From Geosiphon pyriformis (Eukaryota > Glomeromycota > Glomeromycetes > Archaeosporales > Geosiphonaceae): 64,000 bases of DNA. Within the stretch, counting starts at the first letter, position 1, and each line of letters starts with the position of its first letter. The notes under the pieces are model-generated. The model was given only the letters and a program-made list of their open reading frames with translations, was not told the DNA's origin and ran no database searches. Location of the stretch: positions 323,696-387,695 of the forward strand of contig JAAOMT010000602.1 in assembly GCA_016748015.1 (NCBI GenBank), given 5' to 3'. Below, one piece after another: positions 24,426-38,385 of this stretch. A program made the position numbers and the translations under genes.

Positions 24426-26393
24426 CTATACATTTATGGCAACAAAAGCATCACTACTTAAACCAGAGAAAAAATGACACAATTTGTGCCTACCAAACTT
24501 AACAGCAAAAGATTCTATAACACCAAGCATATAGACAACACCAGCCAACAATGTAGAAACTACATTGTTGGACAAGCCAGAAACCATATTATTATCCTCA
24601 ACCAAGCCAGCTTTTTCTATCTCCACTCTATGTTTGGTCTTAATAGTCTATATTTGAGTATACTGCAACTCCACCATAAATTTGATGAATTCCACTAGGG
24701 TTTAAGTAGCCTTTTTTCTTCTTTTAAAAACTGAAACAGCTTTGGCATACCAATCTTTTATTACAAAACCCTTGCACACTGCTGTATAAAGACCCACATC
24801 TGAAGAACATGATGAGAGTGAAAGCAAAATAGCAGATGGAAACAAACTCGTAAGACCAGACATCAACATTCATTTTTCAGCAGCTTCAACCAAAATATCC
24901 CCATAAAGACCAGAGTCACCAGAACAAGTAAAAACATGATCAGAAAACTCTATGTCACCACACAGCAAACACAAAACACCAAGATAACTTCTGCTATACA
25001 ACCTTTTTCTAACTACAACTAACAACTGTCTATATATAGCTTTTATCAAATACATGTGTAAATTAACTAACTTCCTACTGGTAAACCCAAAAAGCATGTG
25101 TGAATCAAGATACCAAACTGTCACAGTAGCATTCCAATCTATTTCCTTAATCATAATATTTGAAACTATACCAAAATCTGGACCAGTCTCTCAACAGGCA
25201 CAGCATATTAACCAGTGTAAGTCCTGAGCAAAATGATAAACATTGCCAGATATGGCAGTCTTCTCAGCAACTAGGAACCTTTTTCAGATATTAATTGGCA
25301 AAGAAAGAGACAAGAAAGTAGCCTTATTAGCCAGTGTATCAGCCCTTATATTGCCCAACACATCTGAATGTTCTTTAATCTTCACCTACTTAATTGAAAT
25401 ATTCTTGTTTTTAAGGAGATTGACAATTTGCAATCTTTCAATTCAACATTGGTTATGGAAGTCAGATGTAATCGAAGAAGCCTCGGACATGCAAACATTA
25501 ATCACAGATTGACTATCCAAGTATAAAACCACTAAGCAAGAGGATAGAACACATTTCAAGGCCAACACCACAGCTTGCAGTTTAGCTAAAGTAGAGAACA
25601 AAAGTCCAGCAACCTTAACCCTAATACTCATATTTGCAGCCAGAAAGTATACAGCTGCTCCACCCGCTGTTCCAACAAAACCAGCACATCTCAAGAACTC
25701 ATCTGTATACACCTTAATACAATTAGACCACACCTCCAGCAAACTATTACGAATTTCAAAGAACCTATCAAAATCTAAAACACTCAGCACATCTTCCTCA
25801 GTAGCAGTAGCAGCTCCGACCCCCAAAGAAATATAATTGTTCATAAAATCAGATATTAAAAAAAACCAGTAAGGCACAGGGCTCTTCAGGTCCAATTACT
25901 TCCAACACTGAAATGTTTTCCAGTTCATTATTTTTCCTTTTTTGTTAAGAATTCTGTCACCAAAAACAACACCAAAATGCTTCAATGAAAAAATGGATTT
26001 GTAATACAAAGACTGATCCAGAATGCTAAACATTGAGAAATCACCAGACCCACAAAAGGCACAAGGTAAATTGTTTGACAAGGATAATTCATTCTCCAAA
26101 AAAATCTTCACCACCTCTGCCAAGAAATTGTTAACAGAACTAACACACAACTTAACAGGAAATTGCAAAGAATTTAAAGGAGACCATCCCAGAACTTGCA
26201 AATCCAAAAATCTATGATCAAATAAATGTCTAAGAATGCCGCAGCTATTAGAAAATAAAATCAGTAACACCAGTTTTTTTTCAGATTGCACTTGCTCAAA
26301 AGGCTTTAATTCATATAAAAAAAAATAGTACAAGATTTTACTAGAGAAGTCACATGGTAAACCAGCTTTAGCTCTAAGACTTTTTCTAATCAT
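24426..26393 (-). pseudogene. LINE-A RNase H-like and C-terminal Cys-rich region
   Basis: A segment at about 25895-25443 contains SIRVKVAGLLFSTLAKLQAV and VVLYLDSQSVINVC, which fit the RNase H core positions (Glu replaced by Gln at LAKLQAV; Asp in LDSQ). At 25154-24870 is RSYLGVLCLLCGDIEFSDHV followed by FTC, a C-x2-C-x8-H-x3-C zinc-binding pattern, as in other LINE C-termini. The reading ends at 24426 with SSDAFVAINV. Confidence 0.65.
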
Positions 26394-26599
26394 GATATCT
26401 CACTTATAACACATATCTAAAGTAACAAAACTGAACTATACACGATAGCTAACAATGGACTGCAAAACTGCCAAAACCAAATAACAGAATTGTTTGTCCA
26501 TAATAGCTTTTTTTAACACTATATTAGAAAAAAACTTGACATCCTTATGGGCTTAAGCCAAACTGAGTTTAGAGAGACCCTCAGTTGACAGGAAGATAC

Positions 26600-28229
26600 C
26601 CAAGTATTAGTATGACTCACCCTTTTTAGCAATCAAAATTGGCACTCCATTGATTAATAGCAAAGCATTTTTAATCCTTCGATTAATAGAAATTGCTACC
26701 ATCTTATCGTTATTAATTAAGATGTCATTGATCACAAAAAATTCACTTGCAATATTCAAAATATACTGTGTAGACGCTTAACTACTTTCGACCCAAATTG
26801 TATCATCAACAAAAGCACCTACAGCCAAAAAAAAGATTTTTTCTCCACTCACCTCAATTCTGTCAAACTTTGCTACAAACCTAGAATCAATCCTATACTC
26901 ACATAATTGTTCATGCCTTTTTACTTCACACAAAAGTGGATTATAAAATATTCTTCAAAGCAATAAAGAAAAGACCTCCCCTTGATCTAACTCATTATGT
27001 ACTTTATAACTATCCAAGAGCCCAAAATTAGTCATCATTCTATTGAGCCAGTCCCCATAAATGTTGCCAAAAAATTGGATAAAATGTTCACATATTTTGA
27101 TGTAAAGCAAGCTTACTCACAAATAATGTCAGCCTACCGAATCATAAGCTTTGCACATATCCTGTAGCACTAACCAAAGCTTTCTGTTTTTTTTCAGAGC
27201 ATCCTTAACAACTGAGCCAATAGCAAAAATAGGAGACTGAGTTAAAGTACCCTTCAACACTAAAAAATTGTTACCATGAAGAACATTAAACTTGCTACAA
27301 GTCAAAGATATCTGATTAGATAGGATCTTAGATAGTATTTTATGTACTATTTCGATCAATGCGATAGGTCTAATATTTATCAGAATACCATTTCACTCAT
27401 AAGGTTTCAGAATCATTGAAACCTATGCTTTCTTCCACAGATTAAGAACTGCACTCATACTCAAGCACAAATTCAACAATTTCAAAAGACAGACCAAAAC
27501 CTCTTCACCACAATGCTTTTAAAGTTTATTCAGTATTCTAGATAACTCAACTGCTTTATTGTTTGGCAAATTATCAACAGCCAGAGACAATTTCTCCATA
27601 CCAATATCAACCATTACACCAGAAAAAGCATCATCATCCACATAATCCAGAGGCATATATTGTCAAGTCCAGAGGTCAGGTATTTTCAGAAAAACTGATC
27701 ATTTTCTTGTCTACTCTTCCATAATTTTGTCAACTTTGAGCTTCACCTTATTAGGCTCAACCACCAGCTCATCATCTACTACCAAGTGATCCAAAAGCAT
27801 CTTGCAAAATGGACATTCCAGAATGCTTTTTATTATCTTTTATTTGTCAGAACAGAAGTTTTCTATATAATAGTCAATTGCCTTCCTTATAACAATATCT
27901 TCAGCAACCTTAAACTCATAATACTTAGATTTATGATACCTTTTCTTTATTACTAACAAATGTTTAATCAACTTCATTGAGCTTACATCATTTAAAACCA
28001 TGCTATCAACTTTGGAAGCTTTGACTGCATCAACAGCCAACCAAATTTTAATAAGACAGTTGAAATTCAGGAGATCACCAATGTTCCAATATTTCACAAC
28101 CTTTGCAATAAGCAGCTCTAATTTAAAGAATTTGGAAGATTGTTTATTCCTCGAACAGTCATACTTACTATACCATATCCTAGAAAAAACTGTGTCAGCA
28201 GTCTGTACTATGGCCTCTTTCAACAATTT
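26600..28229 (-). pseudogene. LINE-A reverse transcriptase
   Basis: After a linker (28226-27840, ending near VVDDELVVEPNKVKLKVD), the RT shows KILSKILSNQISLTC, then LWLVLQDMCKAYDSVG with the first catalytic Asp, and LAVGAFVDDTIWV at about 26825-26785 with the FVDD box intact. Multiple stops and shifts separate these pieces. Confidence 0.75.
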
Positions 28230-29030
28230 TCACATTGTATTTAAGTCACTATTGACTCTTGTCTCTTTAAACATATTTGATCTAGCCAAAAACTTGGCAG
28301 AAAAGCAATCTTTAAAGCTTAACCATTGAACATCATCTGCATCTTTTAATTTAAACTTCCACCAGTCTTGATTGGCTTGTTTGCAAATGCTAATAAGATG
28401 TGTATCCAGCAGCCCACTCAAACCAATTAAAATAGAAACTGACTTATAATCTGTATCAAAAAACTCAGACACATTATTGACAAAATGCAATGCCATAACA
28501 GATGTCAAATTCCTATTAACTAGAATAAAATCAATCACTTTCTCAACACCTTTAGAATTGCTCCAGGTAGAAGCCTTGGTCAATGAATGTCCATCAAAAG
28601 TATTAACCAGGTTTAAACCCAAACAGAACTTGAAACTTGCACTTTTGCTAGACTCATTTTCATTAAAGTCACCACCCAGAACCACAAAAGAGCTGGAATT
28701 GACTGCCTTGAAAACCATAGAATTGATACTAGCAACTTAACTAAACTATGTGCTAATGGACACACCAGCATATAGACCCAAGATTGTAACTGAAAGTTTG
28801 TTCTTGAATAGAAGGCACACAGAAATCAAATAACCAGGAACCTCATCTACTTTCAAAACATGCCGAGCCAAAGAATTGTTCATAATTATGGCAACTCCAG
28901 CATCATGAAACCCAACATCCAAACCAGAAGTAAAAATCTGAAGTCCATCAAATTTATTTATAATCCAAGACCTAATGTCAGATCTCAATTTAGTCTCAGT
29001 AACAATTAAAATTATATTTCTTGAATCCTT
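28230..29030 (-). pseudogene. LINE-A endonuclease domain
   Basis: EEP (exonuclease-endonuclease-phosphatase) type domain that nicks target DNA. GVAIIMNNSLARHV and ILGLYAG are followed by SFVVLGGDFNENE (the GDFN catalytic motif) and FILVNRNL with DTDYKSV near the end (an SDH-like position). Stops break it, for instance near 28745. It joins RT sequence downstream at about 27840. Confidence 0.75.
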
Positions 29031-29514
29031 ATGTCAACAGACAATGTCTTCCTGTTTATCTAAATTTATCATACTCCTAATATTACACATAGCCACTCTC
29101 CAAATGAGCTCACTTATTGATGTAAAGAGTGCATCAAAGAACCTGAATTTATGTACAACAGATCTAACTTTCCCAAGATCGAGCCAATAGAAACCTTAAG
29201 AGTCATCATCTTGATTCCAAACCACCAACTTTAGAGGTAAGAACCTTTGAACTGCTCAGACTTAAATCCGTCATCTTGTCTTCTAACACTGAAGAAGAGG
29301 GAGAAAGAGATGGCCATGGGACATCCAGAACCATATCAGTATCTGGTGATGCCAATGTAGGAACAGGAGTGGATAAAGGTACAACTTGAATAATAAGCAC
29401 CAGGAGCACAAGCTTTACACCATTTAATCTACACATAATATCTGACACTTAATCAGTTAGCAACTCTAAAGAACATTCAAGTGAAGCTAAGCGATCATTG
29501 ATTGAGAATTCACT

Positions 29515-30990
29515 TTAAGCAATCAATGTGTTTTCCTTAAAACCTGAAAAACCAGAAGAAAAAGAATCAGACCTAGCACCAGAGTTGAAATAGAGGTCAC
29601 CAGAAAGAGAAACAAGTAAAACCACTTGTGTCCAAGATTTATCACCAAAGACAGCAGGTCTAGAAATAAGAACACTTTTTTTAGTGTACAATTTTGCTAG
29701 CTGAAGATGACAGTTCTCTGAAGTAACTCTTTTAGCAATTTTCAATAGTTTGGTAATGAGCAGAGACAGTGCATCACACTCCAGAGCTGAATGGCCAAGA
29801 AAACCACATTTTTCACAGTGAACTAAGTCCAATCTAGCCCAAGATAATTTAACACCACTAAATATCAGCTCAGTGCAATAAGCAGATTTTATTGCATCCT
29901 TAGACTCAAAGCCAACCACAGCACAGCAAATCCTATTGCCAAAATCCAATGAATAATTTATAATACAAGTTTTCTCACTAATACTTTCTAAAAGAGTGCC
30001 CAAATCATAAGCAGTCATTTTTACAGGCAAAGTAAACAACAAAACCCTAAACCAGTCTCTAAATGTCCATGTATTGTGATTTCTTACAGCCATAGCCACT
30101 CACACAGAATCTTTCTCAATCAAAAAGGACCATTTAGCAGCTAAATGTTCAGCCTAACCTAGTTCAGCAAATTTTATTACTGCTTTTTGTCATAATCCAA
30201 TAAGTTGAATTTTGATTGACTTAATTTCATTAAACTCGGCTAGTATAGCAATAATCATTTCTTTAGGCATATCCATGAGAATTTTTTTGATGACCACAGC
30301 CTGATCTGAATGAACTCTTTGTCTCTTGAGATCGCTGTTTACATCAATCCCTTTTTCTCTGGCCAATAATGTGGCCATTTCCATGCTCTTTTTTGAAGTG
30401 AAGATATATCAGATGATTTCTTCAAATTTTGAGGGGATAGTGGCCTTCCCAAAACCATTGACTGTTGAAAAAATTTTTCTAATTAACTGAGTTTTCACCG
30501 TCATTGATTTTTTTTCCACAGCTGAGAGATTAATATCCAAAGCAAATGATCTTTTAACTGACACTTCCACAGGAGTCTTAATAATCTTTGAATTAATCCA
30601 CTTCTTTTCAAGAAAGATAAGCAAGTGAGAAGAGAGCACAACTTTATCATTATCCATATGAAAGTTAAGAAAGCTGAGCAGAAAACCAAAACTAGCATTA
30701 GTGTTGACTCACTTTGTCTTGAGTGTAGTAACAGCTGAGCCCAAAAGAGACCCACCATTTGTCCCAGACATGTTAACATTCTTATTCTCATCAGATAAAC
30801 TTTCCACATCAGAATAAACACTATTACCAGATCCAGATTTGCTCAAAAATATATCCTTTTCATCACCAAAGTGTTTGATATTGTCAAGAACAACTTTTTT
30901 CTTCTGAGAAAAAAAGCCACCAGCAGGATCATAAAAAGTGCCCTTAAGAGTCTTCTTCTTAGATGTGGTGCTACTAGCAGTAGCTTCCAT
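29515..30990 (-). pseudogene. LINE-A ORF1 (RRM plus CCHC knuckle)
   Basis: The protein starts MEATASSTTSKKKTLKGTFY at 30990 and runs with breaks to about 29515. An RRM-like unit lies around 30310-30100 (VVIKKILMDMPKEM, later IKSIKIQLIGL), and a CCHC zinc knuckle CEKCGFLGHSALEC at 29817-29776 has all four ligands. ORF1 products bind the element RNA. A TGA at 30192-30190 replaces a Trp (IGL-W-QK). The same Trp codon is TAG in LINE-B at 37369-37371. Confidence 0.75.
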
Positions 30991-31000
30991 ATTTACGAAA

Positions 31001-34000
31001 AATGGGTTATTATTAGATAAAAAAATATTGGTATAGACTAAAAAACAAAAAAAAAAACTTTTTTTTATAGAAAATGCACTTTCTAAAGATTTTTAAAGGT
31101 AGAAGAGAAAGAAGTTTTTAATTTTAATATTTAATTATAATTATATATTAATAAATAAATTAATTTTATTTATATTATATATATTTTTTTAATATTTTTT
31201 AATTAAAAAATTATTATAACAATAATAGTGTGATTATAAAAGCATTTTTTTTATAAATTTATGGTTTTTCTTAAATTTGGTTAATTAACCATATAAAAAC
31301 TTAAAATTAATATCAAATATGTTTAATTTTTATGTAAATTTTTTGTTTTTTTTGTTATAATTGTATTTGTTATTATTTTATTTTGGTTTTGTAAAATTTA
31401 TTTATATAATATATATTTTTTTTATTTAAATATTAAACAGTTTTTTGTTTTATTAAATAATTAATAGTAATTTAATAAATATTAAATATTTTTTATTTAA
31501 TTAATAGAATTATTATTATTAATACTTAAATATTAATCTTTAAATATAATTATTATAAATCTTTACTTATTATTTAAAATGTTTTTATAAAACATATAAA
31601 ATATTAATAGTTTAAAAATAATATATCAAAATTAAATGTTTTAAAAATAAATAAATAATAATTAAATATTTTATTTTGTTATATTTAATTAATTTTTAAA
31701 TTTATATTTAATTTAATATAAAAATTTTTTTGTTATAATAATATTGGTTTTTACAAGATTTAATTAATGTAATTATAAAATATGTGTTTATAAAAGAATA
31801 AAAATATATATATTATTTATAAATTCTATAATAAAACTAATAAAAATTATGTATTTAAAAAGTATGTTTATTTTAAAAATATATAATTAAAGCTTTTAAA
31901 ATATTAATAAATAATAATACTATTTTTAATTTAAATTTTTATTAAAAAAACCACTATTACAATTAATTATAAAATATAAAATTAAAAAATAATTTTATAA
32001 TTATAATTAAAGCAAAAATAAATAAAAAATTATAATTCAAACTTTTTTAATAATAAAACTATTATTATTTTAAATTTTTTTATTGATTTTTTTTAAATAG
32101 TTAAAGTAACCAAAACCAAATTTTATAATTTTGTTTTTTTTATACAATAATTCTAAAAAGTTTTGTTTTTTTATTTAAATATTAATTATAATATGTTTTA
32201 ATTTAATTATAAATAATAATACTTTTTTTAATTTAAATAATAATAAAAATAATATATTTATTAAAATAAATACAAATTATAAAAATTTATATTATTTAAT
32301 ATAATTATTTTTAATAAATTATTACTAATTATAAAAACAAAACTAAATTATATTTTAATATATATTCTTATTTAATTAAACTTTAATATTATTTAATTTA
32401 AAAAGTTAAAACTAATAACATAAAAACTAAAACAATTTTCAAAAAAAATTATTATTAAATAACAAAAAAATTTTGTATAAATAATCTCTACTTTAATATT
32501 TAGTATTTTTATTAAAATTAAAATAATTTATATAAAAACTGTATTTTGATTTTTATATAGTTTATTAATAGTTTTTTAATTATAATAACAAATAATATTT
32601 TTTTATTTTTATTTTAAATCTTTTTTTTCTCTTTTATTTTTATAATCATAATTAGAGCAAAAAATAAAAAAGTTTTAAACATTACTTTTTTTATAGTAAC
32701 TAATAAAGTTTTAAAAAAAATATTTTTTTATTGTTAAAACAGTTAAGCAAAATATTCTAACTATGTTTTTCTTAAAAATTAATAATAAAAAACTGTTTTT
32801 AATGATTTTTAAAGTATTTTTTTTATCTTTAACTATTGATTTTTTTTAGTAAATTTTTTTTTAAAAAACATATTTTAATTAATCTTAAAATTGTTTCTAT
32901 TTCTTTTAAAAATCCCAAAGTTTTTAATAATAAATTAATTAATAAGCTAATTTTTTTTGTTTTTACTATTAATACTATTATTATTATTTTGCAAATAGCT
33001 AAAAAGACCAAAAATCTCAAAAAACAGTAGCAGTTATTTGTATTTGCTAATATTATATTGAATTTTTTTAATGTTTTAAATAAAATCTTAAATAAAATTT
33101 TATTAATAATAATCAGTTTTTTTCTAATGTAAATAACAATTATAACAACATGTTTTTTAAGATAAATTAAGATTAACTACTGGCTATATTATTAAATATG
33201 GTGTTTTTTGGCAAATTATTATTGGTTTTAAAAGCAAAACAATCTATTAAATTATTTAATCTTAAAAATTAAGCTAATTAAATAAAAACCAAAACAATTT
33301 TTTCTTTTTTGTTTTCTGGTATTGTTTTTAATAATACTTAAAAAACAATTTTTAATTATTAAAAATTTTCTGAATATGTAGTTTTTACTTTAATACTTAG
33401 TTTTATTTTTAAAATTAAATTGGTTTTTATTAATTTTTTGTTTTAACTTTGTTGAACTTAAGTTAATTTTAAAAAACAATTTTAATTGTTTTATATGAAT
33501 TTTAGTTTTAAACTTTTTTTGGTTATAATTATTAAAATTTCAATTAATAATTTTTTTTTTATCACATTTAAGATTGCAAAATTTTTTGTGATAATTTCTG
33601 ATTTTTTTTTTACTTTTGTTGTATTTTATAATATTTTTCTTAATATATCTTTTAAAATATTAAAAATGCTCTTAGTGTTTTTAGTGTTATTATTTTTAAA
33701 AATTAAAATTTGTTGACTTATGACAATATGCCATTGTTAATTTTAAGAATTCTTCTTTTGTTATTATTGTTCTTAATAACTGGTTTGTATTAGGAAAAAA
33801 AACAATGTTTAGATTTTTTTCTTTTTTAATTAAAAAAAAGATTATTATCTTAAAAAACTTTTTTAAGAACAAATTAGTTAATTTTTTTTTAAATATATTG
33901 TTTTTAAGATTAATAATTTAATTTTTTAAGTTGGTAATCATATTTGCTTTATTTTTTGTTTTTTTAATTCTTATTATTATCAATACTTTGCTATTATAAT

Positions 34001-36339
34001 ATTTAAATCTTATTATTACTAGCCAAAATTTGAAATATTATTAAGCATAAAATTATGTATATTATTCTATTCATTAATTGACATATATTATTGTTTTAAT
34101 TTAATATTTATTCTTTTATTAAATTATTCAAATTATTAAAATATTAGAAAAAAAAAGTATTAGATTATAAAATAATATTACAAAAATTTGTATAAAAAAA
34201 AGTTTCTTTTTTTAAGAAAATATTTTTTTTATCAAATATTTTTTTTAAAACAATCTTCTTTACAAATCAACTTAAATAAAATTTACTTAAAAACATAAAT
34301 TTTTTAAATATTATTGTTTTAAAATTAAATATTTTTTTACTAATATTTTAAAATAATTACTTACTAATATTAATAAGATTACTAATAATTTTTAAATTTA
34401 AATCTAAAACAATTTTTTTAACATTTTTTAGTTTTTTTATTTTTATTTTATTTTTATTTTTTTATTATTATTAAATAGTTTATAATTAAGATTTTCTGTA
34501 AAAAAGTTAATTTTTATAATAAAATAACTATATATATTTTTAAAAAACCTATAAATGAAATTTTTTTGTAAAAAAATTAACTTTTACTGCAAAATAACTA
34601 TATAAATAATTGGCATAAAATTGGTCATTTTATTATAAACTCAATAGTATTCACAGTTTAATATATAAAAAGATACTTTAAAAAAATTAGCTTATCAGAA
34701 GTTTATTAATTTTTATTAATAATAGAGTTAATAATAAGATAATATTAACATTAAAAAAAAGATAAAAAAATCTCCAGTAATATTATGAATTTTTGGATTT
34801 GGCTATTATTAAAATTAATATTTTATGTAAATATTATATCTGGTAAAAAACTTCTAAATATTATTATTATTACAAATATTAAAACTTAGATTATTTATTT
34901 AAAAATTACAAAATATTGTTATTTTTTTCTTTTAAGTTATTTGTTATTGAGCTTATTGGCTTTTTAATTATCTTGATTACTATTTTTTTAAACATTTTTT
35001 CTGTTTTATATATAGAGCTTAAAGATTTAATTTGTGCTATACAAAATAAGATGTCTGTTTTTAATAAGACTATAAATTAATTTTTTATGAATATGACAAT
35101 GATTTAATTTTAATACTAATTTTATAAAAGAATGTAAAGTTAATCTATTTAACAATAATCTTTATATTAAATTATTATTCTTTAAAAATATTAACTTGGC
35201 TTTATTATGAATTTAACTACTATTTAATTAAATAATTTTGTTAAAAAGTGTATTAATATATAAAAAATAGTCTAAAATATAAAAATTTATATTTAAAAAT
35301 TAAAAATTACATCAATATTTAATATTAATTATATTAGTAATATTAAATAACTTTTTTATAAATAATATATCAAGTTTTTTATACTTTATTTTTAACTTAA
35401 TTTTAAATAATTATATCAAATTACAATATAAAATAACCAAAAAATAAATAAATAAATAAATAAATAAATTTTTATTTTTAATAAATTTAGAAGGTTTAAA
35501 ATATTAATAATTCAGAATTTAAAGACAAAACTTTTTATTAAAACAATATATAAACTATTTTTTAAAGTTAAAACAATAATATTTAAATTTAAATTTAAAA
35601 CAAACAAATTTTATAAAATTTTAAAATATTTAATTAATATCTTTACCTATTTTTATTAATATTATACTAGTTAAAACAATTTTTTTTCTTAATAAAATAT
35701 TATTATTATATGTAAATAAATAGTTTAAAAATTTTAAACATTGTATTTAATATAAACAATATTTATATATACTGAATTATATTTTTTTTAAATATAATTT
35801 CTAATAATTTATTATAAAATACTTTTATAAAATATATCTTAAGATTAATAATTACAACACTAATAAAATTAAAACTAAAATTAATTTATTTTTATTAATA
35901 TTATTATTTAAATACTTTTTAATAAATTTTGTTTTTTATTTAACATAATTATAAATATTATACAAATTATATATAATATTAAGTATTATTAAAAATAATT
36001 ATAAAAAAACATTTTAAAATTTCAAAATACATAAAATAATTGAATAAACATGTATTATTGATTATATAATTAATTATTTTATTGTTTAATATATTTAAAT
36101 AATCTTTAATTTTAATTTAATTTAGTAAATTCTTTTTTTTTAATAATTATATTAATTTTTTTCTTTTTAATTCAGTACTTGTTTTTGAAATCTAACAATA
36201 TTAAAAGTTAAATTTAACAAAAAATTAGAACAAAATTTAAATTATATAGAAATAAAATTTTTAAAACTTAAACATTTTTATTTTTTAAAATTTTTTTATT
36301 TAACTATTAATTTACAATAATATTATCACATATTAAGCA
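31001..36339. other. Extreme AT-rich block with decayed repeats
   Basis: About 5.3 kb of nearly pure A/T sequence lies between LINE-A and LINE-B. Open frames in it (for example 32829-33030 and 33486-33716) are AT-driven. It contains the decayed LTR copy at 34013-34784. At about 35023-35080 one frame reads ELKDLICAIQNKMSVFNKT, a coding-like residue. I interpret the block as old transposon sequence driven to A/T by transitions. Confidence 0.55.
34013..34784 (+). repeat. Decayed copy of the 1-kb solo LTR family
   Basis: It aligns along most of its length with the LTR at 38386-39352. The left end TATTACTAGCCAAAATTTG matches TGTTACCAACTGAAATTTG. Inside, TTGACATATATTATTG matches TTAGCATATATTATTG. 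ACTATATAAATAATTGGCA matches ACTACATAAAGTAACTGGCA. The right end TCTCCAGTAATA matches CCTCTGGTAATA. Differences are overwhelmingly C to T and G to A, and there are deletions. Confidence 0.75.
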
Positions 36340-36528
36340 GAAGATAAAAAAAAAAACTTTCTCTTATTGATCCCCTGACCACAATAAGAGCAAAATTTTA
36401 TCAAAGTTTTAATTAGTTTTTTTTTTCCCTCTTGTTTTCTCTCTAATTATTTCTTCTAACTTTCTTTTTTTTGTTGCTATAGATTCAGTAAGTGCTTCTA
36501 CTGGTGGTTTTGGTTCAGGCTCAGCTGG

Positions 36529-38385
36529 TTGGGGACCCACTTGAGTGCTAAGAGTAAGCATGTGAAGAGTGTTTACTCCCAAAGTATGTCTCATAAAAAG
36601 CCAAAGAAGTTTGTTGCAAGTATTAATATAGTCGACTTGTCTACTGGCCTGTTAAATCTTGTTGATATTGATGTCTCTGGTGGGAAGTCTGTAGTGTCAT
36701 GGAATAGCAAAGTTGGCAGTGTTAATAACAATGTAAACAGACTTTCAGATGTTGAAGATATAGCAAATATAGTTGCCAAAGAAACCAGTTATGCAGAATC
36801 AGATAAGGATAATAATATGAATAATACTATGTTGAGAAAAATTTGCACTTGGACATATGTGCTGGACAACTCACCAAAGCAATCTGTGTTTGGACATATG
36901 AATAAGGACAATGAAAAGCTGGAACTTTCTCTTCATGTGATTGTTAGATTCAATTAGTTGTCATCACTCAAGTCATATGTTCTAGAAAAATGGAGTTTCA
37001 ATTTGACAAAATCTTTTGCACTTGATATTGAGCTTTTTGTAATGCCTGACAAATTAGTTGGTAATAAGTTAATTTCAATAAAAAAAATTTTTTGTCAAGT
37101 GGATGGTTTTTGGGAAGTCTCTATTCTCTCAAAATTTTTAAGTATTATTAGATCATCTTTTACATCTAAATCTAGTTTAAATAAAACAAAAAAATTGGCA
37201 ATCTGTGAAAAAATTTTGGTTAATAATGATCTCAGAAAGGTAAACAGCAGATCAAATCGGGAAGTGATCATCAAGAAGATTTTAATTAATCTTCCCAAAT
37301 CAGCTGTAAAGTCTGTTTTTTTCAGGTTTGGTAAGATTGTATCAATCAAAATACAATTGATTAATTTATAGCAAAAAGCTTTGGTAAAGTTTGAATTATC
37401 AAATGTGACTAGTTTAGTTGCTTCTAAATGGTTGGTTTTCATAGAAAAGGATTCAGTACATATGGCTCTAGCTATTAATAACAAAAAATCTTGAATAATA
37501 AAAGATCATTATTGGGCTTTGTTATATACTTTTTCAGTTGGAATTACAGCTCATGATTTGTCTAGTTTGTTGAAATCATATAGTGGAAAATCTTGTTTTA
37601 TTGGTCATAATCCCAGTTTATATGTGTGTGATAGATGTGTGATAGTGTGTTTTGCTAATAAGATATCTAAATTGGCTGTTATTAGTTTTGTTCCTGTTTT
37701 TAAATATATAAATTTACATTAGATTGGGCTTTCTTTGGCCTGTTGTGCTTTATGTAAACATTTTGGTCATGTTTCTGATGTTTGTTTAGTGGGTGAGAAT
37801 TCTAGTAATTGTGATAAAAGTGTAATAATATCTCAGAATTGAGTTTGTTTGGCCAACATATATAAGAAGAAGCAGACTCTTGTTGCATGCTCTGTCTTAT
37901 TTGAAGATAAAACTTGGGCTTAAATTGCTGATGGTTTTCCTTTTCATGTGATTTCATCAGTTCTATCTAGTAATATGTTACTTCTGGGTGTGACATCTCT
38001 TTTCTTGGGGCCTGCTTTCTTTGTTGATTCTGGCCTAAGTGATTGTTTGGTGGTCCTGAAATGCTCTTTGGAACTTTTAATGGACCAGATTTCTGCTCCT
38101 ATGAAAAAATTGAGTTTTATGAAGTTGGTGCTCTTGGCTATATCTTCTTATGCTTTCTCTCCAGTTGTCCCTGTCTCTTTGGCTCCTGTTTTGAATTTGG
38201 ATATGGTTTTGAATAATGTGTTGGTGTCATCTATCTCTCCTTTCTCCATTGGTTTTGACATGGTTGCTAATTTTAGCTTTAGTAGTTCTAAGGTTCTGAC
38301 TACCAAGGTGGGTAGATTGGAGTCAAAAATAGTGGCTTTGGAAGCTTCAATTAGTTCAGTTTTGGAAAGATTGAATTGTTTGTGT
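36529..38385 (+). pseudogene. LINE-B ORF1 (RRM plus CCHC knuckle)
   Basis: The frame opens near 36529 and includes KSKHVKSVYSQSMSHKKPKK. An RRM-like unit at about 37258-37371 reads VIIKKILINLPKSAVKSVF and ends at a TAG (37369-37371) replacing the Trp before QKALVKF. A CCHC knuckle CALCKHFGHVSDVC lies near 37743-37790. The C-terminal part (37948-38385) is low in conserved motifs and is cut at 38385 by the solo LTR. The N-terminal half differs from LINE-A, so the two represent distinct subfamilies. Confidence 0.7.

Larger units (their letters stand above)
24290..31000 (-). mobile_element. LINE-A, non-LTR retrotransposon, degenerate
   Basis: A near full-length LINE on the minus strand. From the 5' end (about 31000) it has ORF1 with an RRM-like segment and a CCHC knuckle, an EEP-type endonuclease, RT with an FVDD box, an RNase H-like segment, a C-terminal Cys-rich segment, and an A-rich tail seen as a T run at 24290-24299. 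Frames are split by stops and a few shifts, so it is not autonomous. It sits between two extremely AT-rich blocks that it does not resemble in composition. No target-site duplication could be identified in the A/T flanks. Confidence 0.85.

Noticed and set aside
32829-33716. Several open frames rich in Ile, Leu, Phe and Lys
   Set aside because: The AT-rich block gives long frames of this composition by chance; both strands are equally open.
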